Source: Bacteroidota bacterium (GTDB lineage Bacteria > Bacteroidota > Bacteroidia > NS11-12g > UBA955). Taken from it: a stretch of DNA of 42,377 nucleotides. The stretch is taken from NCBI GenBank assembly GCA_016868535.1, contig VGGQ01000006.1:1-42377 (forward strand), given 5' to 3'. Shown here piece by piece: positions 24,480 through 32,674 of the stretch (position 1 is the stretch's first letter; every line of letters starts with the position of its first letter). The translations under genes were made by a program, and so were the position numbers. The notes under the pieces are model-generated. The model was not told where the DNA came from and made no database searches. It saw only the letters and a program-made list of their open reading frames with translations.

Positions 24480-26099
24480 TTGTACAGACAGAAATTATAT
24501 CTATTTTTATACTTCCTGGCAGGCATTTTTGGCTTTTCCCTTGCGCAATCACCTAGGATGCTTATAAAAATTGAGCCTGTGATGACAGAATCTTTTAAGG
24601 CTCAGTTTCCCGCCGGGACATCGTTGCGTTGCCTGGATGCCGCTTTTGGTTTGTATCAGATTCAAGCACCGTCGGAAAGGATTGCACAGGAATTATTCAG
24701 GACTATCAGCGCTATTCAGGGTGTTCAGTTTGTGCAAAAAGCACGTTCGGTTAAACGCAGAAAAGTGCCCAATGATCCACTTTTTACAGCCCAGAATTAT
24801 CTCAACACGATTCATGCACCCCAGTTTTGGGACAGATGTACCGGCGGCATAAACAGGAGAGGAGACACCTTGGTTGTGGCACTGATAGATGATGGCATGG
24901 ATACCGTGCATCCCGACCTTAAGCCAAATATGTGGTTTAACCGGAATGAAATTCCTTGGAATAGTGTTGATGATGATGCTAATGGTTATATAGATGATTA
25001 CCGGGGCTGGAATGGGGGTGACTCCAATAACAGAACATTTACCACCCAAAGCCTATATGCGCATGGCACGGAAGTAGCCGGTATTGTAGGAGCTGCGGGT
25101 AATAACGCAAAAGGTATTTCCGGTATAAACTGGCAGGTAAAACTGATGCCACTGCTGTGCTACCCGCTGAATGGCGTGGATGGCAACCTTGGCGTAATCC
25201 GCAGTATGCTTTATGTATTGCGTATGAAACAACTTTACATGAAGTCAAATGGCGAAAAAGGTGCATGCATTATGGCAGTGAATATGTCTGTTGGCATTGA
25301 CGGTGCTTTTCCAGACGAGGAGCCAATATGGTGCAGTATGTATGACTCACTGGGAAATGCCGGAATAATCAGCAGTATCGCAACCATCAATAGCAATGCG
25401 GATGTGGGCGTGGCTGGTGATATTCCAAGTTTGTGCCCCAGCGATTTCACCATCGTGGTTAATAGTACTGACGCCAATGACAACCGGGTGAGTTCCGGAT
25501 ACAGTGCAGAACACGTTGATATGGCCGCTCCGGGTCAGGGGGTCTACACCACACAGTTAAACACCTACAACGGACCCAACGGACCCTATGCTGCCGTCAG
25601 TGGAACTTCTTTTGCCGCACCCCAGGTGGGCGCTGCTGCTGCCTTGTTATGCGCTGAGGTTTGCGATTCATTTTGGACACTCCATAAAAACCGGCCTGAT
25701 TCTGCCGCCAGGCTCCTCAAACACTGGATATTGCAAAGTGTGGATGTGATTCCTGCACTAAGCGGAAAATGCGTTACAGGAGGACGTTTGAATATTGAAA
25801 AGGCAAGAACAGGAATGAATGTCTGGTGCACGGCTGTAAACCAAAATCTGAAAAGAAAATCCGTTGTTTACCCTAATCCAGCTTTACCCGGACAGGTTAT
25901 TGTATGGGATGGTTTAATGCCCGCACTGAAGTCTGTGACTATACACAGCATGGACGGCAGGCAGGTGGCCGGAGAATTGAGTTTTGCAGGCAATAAGATC
26001 CTGCTTCCAGATGTTTCAACGGGTTTTTATCTCTTGCAGGGAAATTCAGTAAACGGCGTTGTCCGTACCCGTATTTTTATATCGGAAATGTCTAAGTAA
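24480..26099 (+). CDS. S8 family serine peptidase (subtilase) with T9SS sorting domain
   Basis: 539 residues from TTG 24480. Signal peptide (YLFLYFLAGIFGFSLAQ), a propeptide-like region (to about 95), then the subtilisin catalytic domain. The triad is D137 (VVALIDDGMD), H195 (AHGTEVAGI) and S377 (SGTSFAAPQVGA), with the oxyanion Asn in VNMSVG (about 268). The last about 80 residues form a T9SS type A domain (VYPNPALPGQVIVWDG, then VSTGFYLLQGN). A secreted or surface protease, substrate unknown. The start rests on the promoter box; no ATG exists before the signal peptide. Its 3' end overlaps paaD by 8 nt, tail to tail. Confidence 0.88.
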   Translation: MYRQKLYLFLYFLAGIFGFSLAQSPRMLIKIEPVMTESFKAQFPAGTSLRCLDAAFGLYQIQAPSERIAQELFRTISAIQGVQFVQKARSVKRRKVPNDPLFTAQNYLNTIHAPQFWDRCTGGINRRGDTLVVALIDDGMDTVHPDLKPNMWFNRNEIPWNSVDDDANGYIDDYRGWNGGDSNNRTFTTQSLYAHGTEVAGIVGAAGNNAKGISGINWQVKLMPLLCYPLNGVDGNLGVIRSMLYVLRMKQLYMKSNGEKGACIMAVNMSVGIDGAFPDEEPIWCSMYDSLGNAGIISSIATINSNADVGVAGDIPSLCPSDFTIVVNSTDANDNRVSSGYSAEHVDMAAPGQGVYTTQLNTYNGPNGPYAAVSGTSFAAPQVGAAAALLCAEVCDSFWTLHKNRPDSAARLLKHWILQSVDVIPALSGKCVTGGRLNIEKARTGMNVWCTAVNQNLKRKSVVYPNPALPGQVIVWDGLMPALKSVTIHSMDGRQVAGELSFAGNKILLPDVSTGFYLLQGNSVNGVVRTRIFISEMSK

Positions 26100-26577
26100 C
26101 CGGTTTGAAAGCCTCAAAAGCATTGTGGCAGTTTTTACAGTAATGCATGCTGCGGCATAAGGTGGGTCCAAATGGTGTTTGCATGGTCGTATTACGGCTA
26201 TCGCAAAGCGGACAGGCAATATCACTCAGTACATCAAGTTCGATGTATCCTGCGTGTTTGGGTGGGGGGGCAAGACCATGTTTTTTTAACGCAGTCAGAC
26301 CCTTTTCTGAAATCATGTTGGTGTTCCAGACCACTTCAAAACTTGTACTTACTTTCGGAGTCTCATAGCCCGTTTCAGTCAGTTTTTCGTGTACCATTTG
26401 CTCCATAATGCGCAAGGCCGGACAGCCCGAAAATGTGGGTGTCAGTTTTACGTGTGGGATATCATTTTCCCATTCAACACCGGTCACAATACCTAAATCC
26501 ACCAGCGAAATAGTGGGAATCTCAGGGTCCATGATGGTTTCCAGAATCCTGTATATGTCAGCGGTGCGGTTATCCAT
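26092..26577 (-). CDS. paaD: phenylacetyl-CoA epoxidase subunit PaaD
   Basis: 161 residues. Assembly/maturation component of the PaaABCDE ring 1,2-epoxidase, related to Fe-S scaffold-type DUF59/MIP18 proteins. The N-terminal DUF59 domain has MDPEIPTISLVDLGIV and LTPTFSGCPALRIM. A Cys-rich C-terminus ACPLCDS plus YCKNCHNAF forms a probable zinc or Fe-S ribbon. Lies 5 nt downstream of paaC and is the last gene of the operon in this window, convergent with the subtilase gene. Confidence 0.93.
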   Translation of the reverse strand: MDNRTADIYRILETIMDPEIPTISLVDLGIVTGVEWENDIPHVKLTPTFSGCPALRIMEQMVHEKLTETGYETPKVSTSFEVVWNTNMISEKGLTALKKHGLAPPPKHAGYIELDVLSDIACPLCDSRNTTMQTPFGPTLCRSMHYCKNCHNAFEAFKPVT

Positions 26578-26582
26578 TTATT

Positions 26583-27353
26583 TTACCAGTCGGCACCCGG
26601 ATCTATCTGAAACACTTCACTCATCTCATTGAGCAAGGGCTGAAGGTGTTCGGTGTGAAAACCTTTTCTGCCGCCTAAAGTAGGCGTAACATCATTAGTA
26701 TCCGGTAGGTTGTATCCGTGTTTTTGAAGCTCACTTATGACCATTTTCAGCCAAAGACTCTTCAAAGCTGCTTCTCCTTCAAAAATGCCAGCTTCCTTAA
26801 GCTCGGCTTCGTAATTGCCTTCTTCAAAAATACCCAGTGCCAGCGGAAATGCAGCATTTAAGGCAGACTGCATGCGGGCTTTGCTTTCCTCAGTCCCCTG
26901 ACTCAGTTGTTTCATCCATGCTTCTGCATGCATCGTGTGATACTTGATTTCTCCCCTGAATTTTCTGGAAATCATGGATAAACCTTCGAAAGAAGAGTTT
27001 TCCAGCATGGCAAAACGAATGGCGTCTGCATGGTCGAAAAGGTAATGACGGGCCAGACTGAAATCATATTCGCCGATAGGCATCTCTACCAGGTGGCAGT
27101 TGTGAAACTGTTTGTCATTGCGGGTAAATGCCACAATATCCGGAATATTTTCACCCAGCTCATGAAGCAATTCAAAGAGCGCAAGACTCTGTCCCAGTTT
27201 ATCCTGTGCCATACTGCTGAAAGCAATATCTTCCTCCAGCACCGGTCCAAGTCCTGTCCATTCGCTATTTCTATGGCCCATTATTAATAGATCATCGGCC
27301 ATTTTATAGAGCAGCTCTTTCAGCCCCTCAATGTGTCTTTCTGTCAGTTCCAT
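26583..27353 (-). CDS. paaC: phenylacetyl-CoA epoxidase subunit PaaC
   Basis: 256 residues. Structural ferritin-like partner of the catalytic PaaA subunit. Typical segments are YKMADDLLIMGHRNSEWTGLGPVLEEDIAFSS, ARHYLFDHADAIRFAML and YHTMHAEAWMKQL. The C-terminal LGGRKGFHTEHLQPLLNEM region with FQIDPGADW is the conserved ending of PaaC. Three nt separate it from paaB, so it is tightly coupled in the operon. Confidence 0.95.
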   Translation of the reverse strand: MELTERHIEGLKELLYKMADDLLIMGHRNSEWTGLGPVLEEDIAFSSMAQDKLGQSLALFELLHELGENIPDIVAFTRNDKQFHNCHLVEMPIGEYDFSLARHYLFDHADAIRFAMLENSSFEGLSMISRKFRGEIKYHTMHAEAWMKQLSQGTEESKARMQSALNAAFPLALGIFEEGNYEAELKEAGIFEGEAALKSLWLKMVISELQKHGYNLPDTNDVTPTLGGRKGFHTEHLQPLLNEMSEVFQIDPGADW

Positions 27354-27356
27354 TGT

Positions 27357-27731
27357 TTAGCTGTTTTGTTTGGCTTTAAAAGCCTGAATTCTGTCCATTA
27401 CCTTGTAAACCTCAGGCTCCCTATATTTCTTTTCCGGTGTGGTGGCAAAAATGTCCTCGTCTTCGTATTCGGTAGCAGAAACATCTGCTGTTTTCACAAC
27501 CCATAGGTTCACACATTGTCCTCTGCGGGCATATTGCTCTTTGGCAAACAATATGGCCAGTTCGGCATCGGGGGCATGCAGGCTCCCAACATGCACATGG
27601 TGTGTGCCGCGCTTTTTTTGCTGAAATACTTCATAAGTGAGCCACTGATCCATGGGTTGCTGTGCCCCGTCTTTGGATTCATCGTCCAATGCGGCGCGTG
27701 TTATTCTTGGGTCTAATGATTTAATAATCAT
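27357..27731 (-). CDS. paaB: phenylacetyl-CoA epoxidase subunit PaaB
   Basis: 124 residues. Small subunit of the epoxidase core. The conserved stretch WLTYEVFQQKKRGTHHVHVG then SLHAPDAELAILFAKEQYARR is diagnostic. The N-terminus (first about 28 residues) is longer than in E. coli PaaB. Its ATG overlaps the stop of the preceding T9SS gene (ATGA, 27728-27731), so its translation would be coupled to that gene rather than to paaA. Confidence 0.94.
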   Translation of the reverse strand: MIIKSLDPRITRAALDDESKDGAQQPMDQWLTYEVFQQKKRGTHHVHVGSLHAPDAELAILFAKEQYARRGQCVNLWVVKTADVSATEYEDEDIFATTPEKKYREPEVYKVMDRIQAFKAKQNS

Positions 27732-29139
27732 GGTTGGATTATGAATTTTTGTGTGATGCCTGTTTCGGGCGAAGCCAGCAAATATATGCCGGCCGACAAA
27801 CCACCCAGCGATAATACCTGGCCATCGAATGTACCGGGGAAATTGCGAACGATTCTGCCTTCAGCATTCATCAAAAACAGGTTTGTTTTTTCGACTCCGG
27901 AGACTTTTACGCGCACTTGATTTATAGCTGGATTAGGGCAGATACCTAGGGATGATGACTTTTTATTGGCAGTGGTTTTTACCCCAAAATTCCCAAATTC
28001 TAGATTATCAATCCAGACTTGGCTTTCGGGGCTAACCATTTTGGAGCCGCTGGTGTCAGTAATGTAGAAAGCTAGGTTGCTTTATCACAATTGCCTGGGT
28101 AAGTGGGCAGCCAGTTGATGTCTTTTTCAAAGCGAGAGTATTTACCATTGGTGCTGTCAATAATTATGATGGTAGAACCCACAATGGTGTCTGCATTAAA
28201 CAGATAAACAAAACCCATCAGTCGGTCTCCTTTTGCCATTTGGGTTTTGGTGTAGCCACGGAAAGACTGGGGACGGCCCGCATAGCTGAATGAGGGTTTA
28301 TCCAAATCCGGAGTAATTAAATCTACCATATTCCTGCTGCGTGTAGTTATGGCAAATGCAGGTAAGGAATCATTTTTAGCATTGGGTTCAGTATAAATAA
28401 AACCCTTAAGCCACAAAGAGGATGAGCCTGTATGTGACTCCGTACTGCGGGAGGTAAAATTGCCGTTAAAACCTGCATTAAACGCCAGTATGTGGTGCGT
28501 AGTCCAGTCGCCGGGAAAGGTAACACCGGTGCTGTTCCAGGCAGAAAAATTATGATTGGGAATGTTGTTTACGGGTGTTTCCTGGTTAAATAACTGTAAT
28601 CCTGAAATATTGATTGAGCCGTTTCCGAAAGGTCCATTCACAGGATTGGCAGAATAAATAATAATGTAGGCGGTATCGCACACCACACCGCCATCAGGAT
28701 GTATGTAATCCAGGGCAAAGCTCAGGGTTTTAGGTGTGTGCGTTCCATAAATCATAATTTCCTGAAATACTGCAGGGGCAGAGTCACCTGATTTCATGGC
28801 ATAGAAGAAAATGAAAGCTGTGTCTTTATCCAGGGCAGATTCAAATGTAACTTTCAATGAATCGGGTGTACCGCTGATTTTGAATGCCGGTGCCTGTCTG
28901 CCCAGGTTATCAAATTTCACCAAAGCGGCCGACGAATACTGATCTGTAGCTTTGTTGTTGGATAATTTTATTCCTTTTTCTTTAGAACACAGTCCCAATG
29001 TACTCCAGGTTGCCGGAGTTTCTCTGTTTTTACTGTCAAACCATTCAAAATAAGGGTTGGGAATGTTTTGGCCTAAAAGTTTAACATTATCCGCAAATAA
29101 AATAAAGATAACGGTTGCTCTGGATAATATAGTTTTCAT
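27728..29139 (-). pseudogene. T9SS type A secreted protein, split by a -1 frameshift, inside the paa operon
   Basis: Two frames form one protein. The first (28072-29139) has a signal peptide (ending KLLGQN) and two similar beta-rich modules, each opening with N-I-P-N and an aromatic/W pattern (NIPNPYFEWF; NIPNHNFSAW). It ends GNCDKAT-stop. The second frame (27728-28077) continues SNLAFYITDTSGSKMV, then a T9SS sorting domain (ICPNPAINQ, LSAGIYLLAS). Adding one A to the AAA at 28081-28083 joins them as GNCDKSNLAFYITD, so a base is missing from an A run. The modules look like carbohydrate-binding-type jelly rolls (inference). The gene lies 14 nt downstream of paaA and its stop overlaps the paaB start. 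The frameshift may be real or a homopolymer error. Confidence 0.8.
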
Positions 29140-29153
29140 AGGGGAGTTGGGTA

Positions 29154-30143
29154 TTAAGCGAGGGGAGCTACATAATGGGCATCTTTTTTCAAAATAGCGT
29201 TACGCACCCAGCGGCCTTTTTCTTCCGCCATGCGTCTAACAGCCAGACGCTCTTTGTTGCAGGGGCCGTCGCCGTTGATGACGCGCTTGAATTCTTCCCA
29301 GTCGGGCTCGGTGTAATCCCATTTGCCCTTGGCTTCATTCTTCTTCAGATTGGCATCGGGGACGGTGAGCCCTAAATCCCATATTTTGGGAACGTACATG
29401 TCCAGAAACTGCTGACGCATATCGTCGTTGCTGGCCATTTTAACCTTCCATTTCATCAAAGTTTCGGTATGCTGAGAAATCTTGTCACTTGGACCAAAAA
29501 AATGCATGAGCGGGGTCCACCAGCGGTTGAGGGCTTCCTGCACCATCTGCCTTTGTTTGGGTGTGCCGGTTGCCAGAAACACTACATTGTCGTGGCCGTA
29601 TTTAAGGTGGAATGATTCTTCGGCGCAAATCCGGTCAAGGGCGCGGCAATAGGGACCGTAGCTGCCTTTGCTGTTGGTGAGCTGGTTGATGATGGCACCT
29701 GCATCCACAAGCCAGGCAATAACGGCGCTGTCTGCCCAGGTAACAGCCGGATAGTTGAAAATGTTGCTGTATTTACTTTTGCCGTTGATAAGGTCATTAA
29801 TCATGTCCTCACGGCTTTTGCCCAGGGTTTCGCATGCCGAATAGAGCAACTGGGCGTGTCCTACTTCATCCTGAACCTTTGCCATCAGCGCAAGTTTTCT
29901 GCGAAAACCGGGGGCACGAGTAATCCAGGTGCCTTCCGGCAATGCACCAATAATTTCTGAATGGGCATGCTGTTCAATCATACGTATCAACTGTCTTCTA
30001 TATTCCTTGGGCATCCAGTCCCGGGGTTCGATTTTTTCGCCGGCAGCAATGCGAGCTTCGAATTCGGCCAGTTTTACAGGATCTTCACCTGCAGTAAGGC
30101 TGTTTTGGTTTCCGGTGTTTTCTACGTAAGCGTTTCCGTACAT
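29154..30143 (-). CDS. paaA: phenylacetyl-CoA epoxidase catalytic subunit PaaA
   Basis: 329 residues. Di-iron oxygenase subunit that epoxidises the ring of phenylacetyl-CoA. Ferritin-like ligand motifs are E63 (HAHSEIIG), E93-x2-H96 ([10 protein letters not shown]) and E176-x2-H179 ([12 protein letters not shown]), with a further acidic site between. The conserved ending [25 protein letters not shown] is also present. The gene is intact and begins 12 nt after the tetR stop, so both share the tetR promoter. Confidence 0.96.
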   Translation of the reverse strand: MYGNAYVENTGNQNSLTAGEDPVKLAEFEARIAAGEKIEPRDWMPKEYRRQLIRMIEQHAHSEIIGALPEGTWITRAPGFRRKLALMAKVQDEVGHAQLLYSACETLGKSREDMINDLINGKSKYSNIFNYPAVTWADSAVIAWLVDAGAIINQLTNSKGSYGPYCRALDRICAEESFHLKYGHDNVVFLATGTPKQRQMVQEALNRWWTPLMHFFGPSDKISQHTETLMKWKVKMASNDDMRQQFLDMYVPKIWDLGLTVPDANLKKNEAKGKWDYTEPDWEEFKRVINGDGPCNKERLAVRRMAEEKGRWVRNAILKKDAHYVAPLA

Positions 30144-30155
30144 GGTATAATTTTT

Positions 30156-30761
30156 TTAATTGTTTTCTTTTTTTAGTCCGCTGAGAATGAACTCTGTTAA
30201 TTTTTCAGCAATTTGCTCAGGTGTCATGTCTCCCTGTGGTTTGTACCATTCCACCACCCAGTTTAATGTAGCCAGAATGGTAAGCACCGCAAATTTGTTG
30301 TTCACGTCCTGAAACACGCCCTCATCTTCACCCTGTTTTAATATGGTGGTAAATCCCTTTTCATAATCATCGCGCAGTGCCACAAAATGCAGGCGGTTTT
30401 CTTCACTCAAATGCCTCCACTCATGCACAAAAACCCATCCGGCATGGGTGTATTCGGTAAGGACTTTAACATGGTTTTTTACCGCAAGAGACAATTTTTC
30501 AGTGGGATTGAAATAAATATCATTTACCTCGGCAAGGCCTTGAAGCAATCGCTCGGCCATCTGAAAACAAGTTTCAGACAAAATAACTTCCTTGCCGGAA
30601 ATGTGGTTATACAAGCTGGCGGCTTCCATCTTTACCGCAGAAGCAATGTCGCGCATGGATGTTCCCTGATAACCCAGTTTACGCATCAATTCCAGTGAAA
30701 CGCCCATTATCTGGGCTTTTCGGGCTGATGTTTTGGGCGTTGATTTGACGCTAACTAACAT
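30156..30761 (-). CDS. TetR/AcrR family regulator of the paa operon
   Basis: 201 residues. N-terminal helix-turn-helix (about 14-60): KAQIMGVSLELMRKLGYQGTSMRDIA then MEAASLYNHISGKEVIL, the TetR DNA-binding signature. The C-terminal ligand domain resembles TetR regulators of acyl-CoA catabolism (EWRHLSEENRLHFVALRDDYE). It is first in the operon with paaA, so it likely represses its own transcription and that of paaABCD until a CoA-ester inducer (probably phenylacetyl-CoA) binds. The ATG at 30761 lies inside a perfect palindrome (30753-30770). Confidence 0.9.
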   Translation of the reverse strand: MLVSVKSTPKTSARKAQIMGVSLELMRKLGYQGTSMRDIASAVKMEAASLYNHISGKEVILSETCFQMAERLLQGLAEVNDIYFNPTEKLSLAVKNHVKVLTEYTHAGWVFVHEWRHLSEENRLHFVALRDDYEKGFTTILKQGEDEGVFQDVNNKFAVLTILATLNWVVEWYKPQGDMTPEQIAEKLTEFILSGLKKENN

Positions 30762-30770
30762 TTGTTAGTT
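30753..30770. promoter_or_regulatory. operator palindrome for the TetR regulator
   Basis: AACTAACA-TT-TGTTAGTT: perfect 8-bp half-sites with a 2-bp centre. It covers the tetR start codon (30759-30761) and lies 1 nt downstream of the -7 box, where bound repressor would block transcription initiation. Size and symmetry are typical of TetR operators. No second copy was noticed in the window. Confidence 0.75.
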
Positions 30771-30771
30771 G

Positions 30772-30779
30772 CAAACTTA
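30772..30779 (-). promoter_or_regulatory. -7 promoter box TAAGTTTG of the tetR-paa operon
   Basis: Exact TAnnTTTG on the minus strand, 10 nt upstream of the tetR ATG, with the operator palindrome beginning at its downstream edge. Confidence 0.7.
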
Positions 30780-30842
30780 ATAGGATTCATTTACAATAGC
30801 AAGTTTTTTATTTGAACATTTGTCATCTTTTTAAAATCACGC

Positions 30843-30850
30843 TAACTTCG
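30843..30850 (+). promoter_or_regulatory. -7-like box TAACTTCG before the MbnP/T9SS relic
   Basis: TAnnTTCG variant, 4 nt before the GTG at 30855, the same geometry as other starts in this window. It suggests the relic may still be transcribed. Confidence 0.45.
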
Positions 30851-30854
30851 TCTT

Positions 30855-31173
30855 GTGTTTAATCGATCTTGGGTGGTGCTGTTTCCGGGATTTTTTTTTG
30901 CTGTTTCAGCCGGCCGGTCCTGGGCGCAGTCTGCTGTAACGTTGCATTTTTCAGTAACCTGGGGCAATGAAGCAGTATCAAGTAAAAAGGCCTTTACAAA
31001 CGAATCCGGCAGCCAGAATTATCGATTTACCAAAGTAAAACAATACGTCTCAGGAATCACCGGGTTCCGGTGTGGCTTGGTTTGATGTAAGGACGTTTTA
31101 CAGCGGAACCTATGTAGTACGCGCTGTTAGCGGTGAATCGGTTAGCAGTCGCAAGGTTGTTTCGGTGAAATAA
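30855..31173 (+). pseudogene. relic: MbnP-like N-terminus joined out of frame to a T9SS tail
   Basis: From GTG 30855 a frame encodes a signal peptide (VVLFPGFFFAVSAGRSWAQ) and then VTLHFSVTWGNEAV, FTNESGSQNYRFTKVKQYVSGI. This resembles the first part of MbnP-family copper-associated proteins (strand, then the K-x-Y-V/I-S-x-I element). The frame stops at 31083-31085. A second frame, open from 31039 to 31173, encodes GSGVAWFDVRTFYSGTYVVRA and SRKVVSVK-stop, the end of a T9SS type A sorting domain. An intact gene would need a long middle part, so an internal deletion with a frame change is likely. The MbnP assignment is moderate; the T9SS tail is clear. Confidence 0.62.
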
Positions 31174-31186
31174 ACCCTACCGACCC

Positions 31187-31194
31187 TATCTTCG
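31187..31194 (+). promoter_or_regulatory. -7-like box TATCTTCG of the M28 peptidase gene
   Basis: TAnnTTCG variant, 5 nt before ATG 31200, implying an almost leaderless mRNA. Confidence 0.5.
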
Positions 31195-31199
31195 CAACC

Positions 31200-32636
31200 A
31201 TGCGATTGATACTTACGGGATTTCTATTTATTGCTTCTTCATCCCGGGCACAGATTGATTCAGCTTTTTTTAGAAAAGTTTTCAATGAGGCACTGGAAAA
31301 CGGTCAGGCTTATGCGCGACTGGGTGAGTTGTGCAAAACCATTGGCTCCCGCCTTTCAGGAAGCCCACAGGCTGAAATGGCCGTAGCATGGGGCAAACAG
31401 ATGCTTTTTGGCTATGGTTTTGACTCCGTTTATACACAGCCGGTAATGGTTCCGAGGTGGGAGCGCAGCAAAACAGAATCTCTGGTCTTTTCGTCATCTG
31501 TTTTCAATACCGCCATCAAGGGCGAAAAACTACAGGATTACAATTGCGAATCCTTTGAGGAATTGCCCTTAAAACCCTCAAAACAACACAGAATACCGGC
31601 AGTAGCGCTTGGAGGCTCAGTGGGGACTTTCGGAAAACTGCAGGCCGGCCTTGTGAGTATACATAACGATGCCCAACTTGACAGTCTGGGTAAGGCCGGA
31701 GCCTTGAAAGGCAAGATGGTACTGCTGAACAGGCCGTTTCCGGAAACAACCCTAAATACGTTCAAGTCTTATGGGGTCTGCGTGGGTCAGCGTGTTAACG
31801 GAGCGTCCAAAGCGGCGGCACACGGTGCTGTGGCTGTGCTTGTGCGCAGCATGAGCAACCGCTGTGATTTGCACGCCCATACAGGTGTGATGATTTACGA
31901 TGATAAACAACGTAAAATTCCGACTATGGCGGTGGCCACGGCGGTGGCAAATCTGCTGGATAGACTATCACAACAGGATCCCAATCTTCGTATTAACATG
32001 CAACTGGGCTGCCAGACCTTGCCGGATGTTCCTTCGGCCAATGTGGTTGCCGAAACCCGCGGCAGTCAATATCCGCAGTCTATCATTGCTTTTGGCGGGC
32101 ATTTCGACAGCTGGGATCAGGGGGAGGGTGCTCATGATGACGGAGCGGGCTGCATGCACGCATTTGAAGCCCTGCGCTTGTTGAAGACCATTGGATACAC
32201 GCCGCGGCATACCCTACGCTGTGTGTGGTGGATGAATGAAGAAAACGGACTGCGTGGCGCTACGGAATATGCCGCTATTGCAGGAAAAATGAACGAAAAG
32301 CATGTTGCTGCGCTGGAAAGCGACAGGGGTGGTTTCACCCCCAGGGGATTTGGAGTTGATAGCGCATTTCTTCCCAAAGTCTTGAAATATAAAACCCTGT
32401 TGGATGCTTATGGCATCGGTGAAATTGAAAAAGGCGGCGGTGGTGCGGATATCGGTCCCATTAGTAAAAACAATCCCAATGCAGTGCTGGTGGGCTTTAT
32501 TCCTGATTCACAAAGATATTTTGACGTGCATCACTCGGAAACCGACGTTTTTGAAAGTGTGAACAAAAGAGAATTGCATCTTGGCGCTGCTTCCGTTGCC
32601 GTGATGATTGTTATACTTGATCAGGAACTGAATTAG
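31200..32636 (+). CDS. M28 family metallopeptidase, exported
   Basis: 478 residues. Signal peptide MRLILTGFLFIASSSRAQ. A PA-type inserted domain (about 125-275, with GKMVLLNRPF and AAAHGAVAVLVRS) precedes the M28 core. Zinc and catalytic residues are H301 (GGHFDSWD), D313 (HDDGAG), E347/E348 (WMNEENG), D375 (ESDRGG) and H444 or H445 (DVHHSETD). Relatives are aminopeptidases or carboxypeptidases resembling plasma glutamate carboxypeptidase. No T9SS domain, so it is probably periplasmic. The stop codon sits in the loop and stem of a hairpin (32622-32642). Confidence 0.9.
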   Translation: MRLILTGFLFIASSSRAQIDSAFFRKVFNEALENGQAYARLGELCKTIGSRLSGSPQAEMAVAWGKQMLFGYGFDSVYTQPVMVPRWERSKTESLVFSSSVFNTAIKGEKLQDYNCESFEELPLKPSKQHRIPAVALGGSVGTFGKLQAGLVSIHNDAQLDSLGKAGALKGKMVLLNRPFPETTLNTFKSYGVCVGQRVNGASKAAAHGAVAVLVRSMSNRCDLHAHTGVMIYDDKQRKIPTMAVATAVANLLDRLSQQDPNLRINMQLGCQTLPDVPSANVVAETRGSQYPQSIIAFGGHFDSWDQGEGAHDDGAGCMHAFEALRLLKTIGYTPRHTLRCVWWMNEENGLRGATEYAAIAGKMNEKHVAALESDRGGFTPRGFGVDSAFLPKVLKYKTLLDAYGIGEIEKGGGGADIGPISKNNPNAVLVGFIPDSQRYFDVHHSETDVFESVNKRELHLGAASVAVMIVILDQELN

Positions 32637-32642
32637 TTCCTG
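32622..32642 (+). terminator. hairpin spanning the M28 stop codon, possible terminator
   Basis: CAGGAACT (32622-32629) pairs perfectly with AGTTCCTG (32635-32642) around loop GAATT. The TAG stop (32634-32636) straddles the loop and the 3' arm. The tract after it (TAAATTTAATAATG) is weak for a terminator, so the role is uncertain. The convergent T9SS gene ends at 32675. Confidence 0.4.
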
Positions 32643-32674
32643 TAAATTTAATAATGTCGCTGAAATTTCGTATA

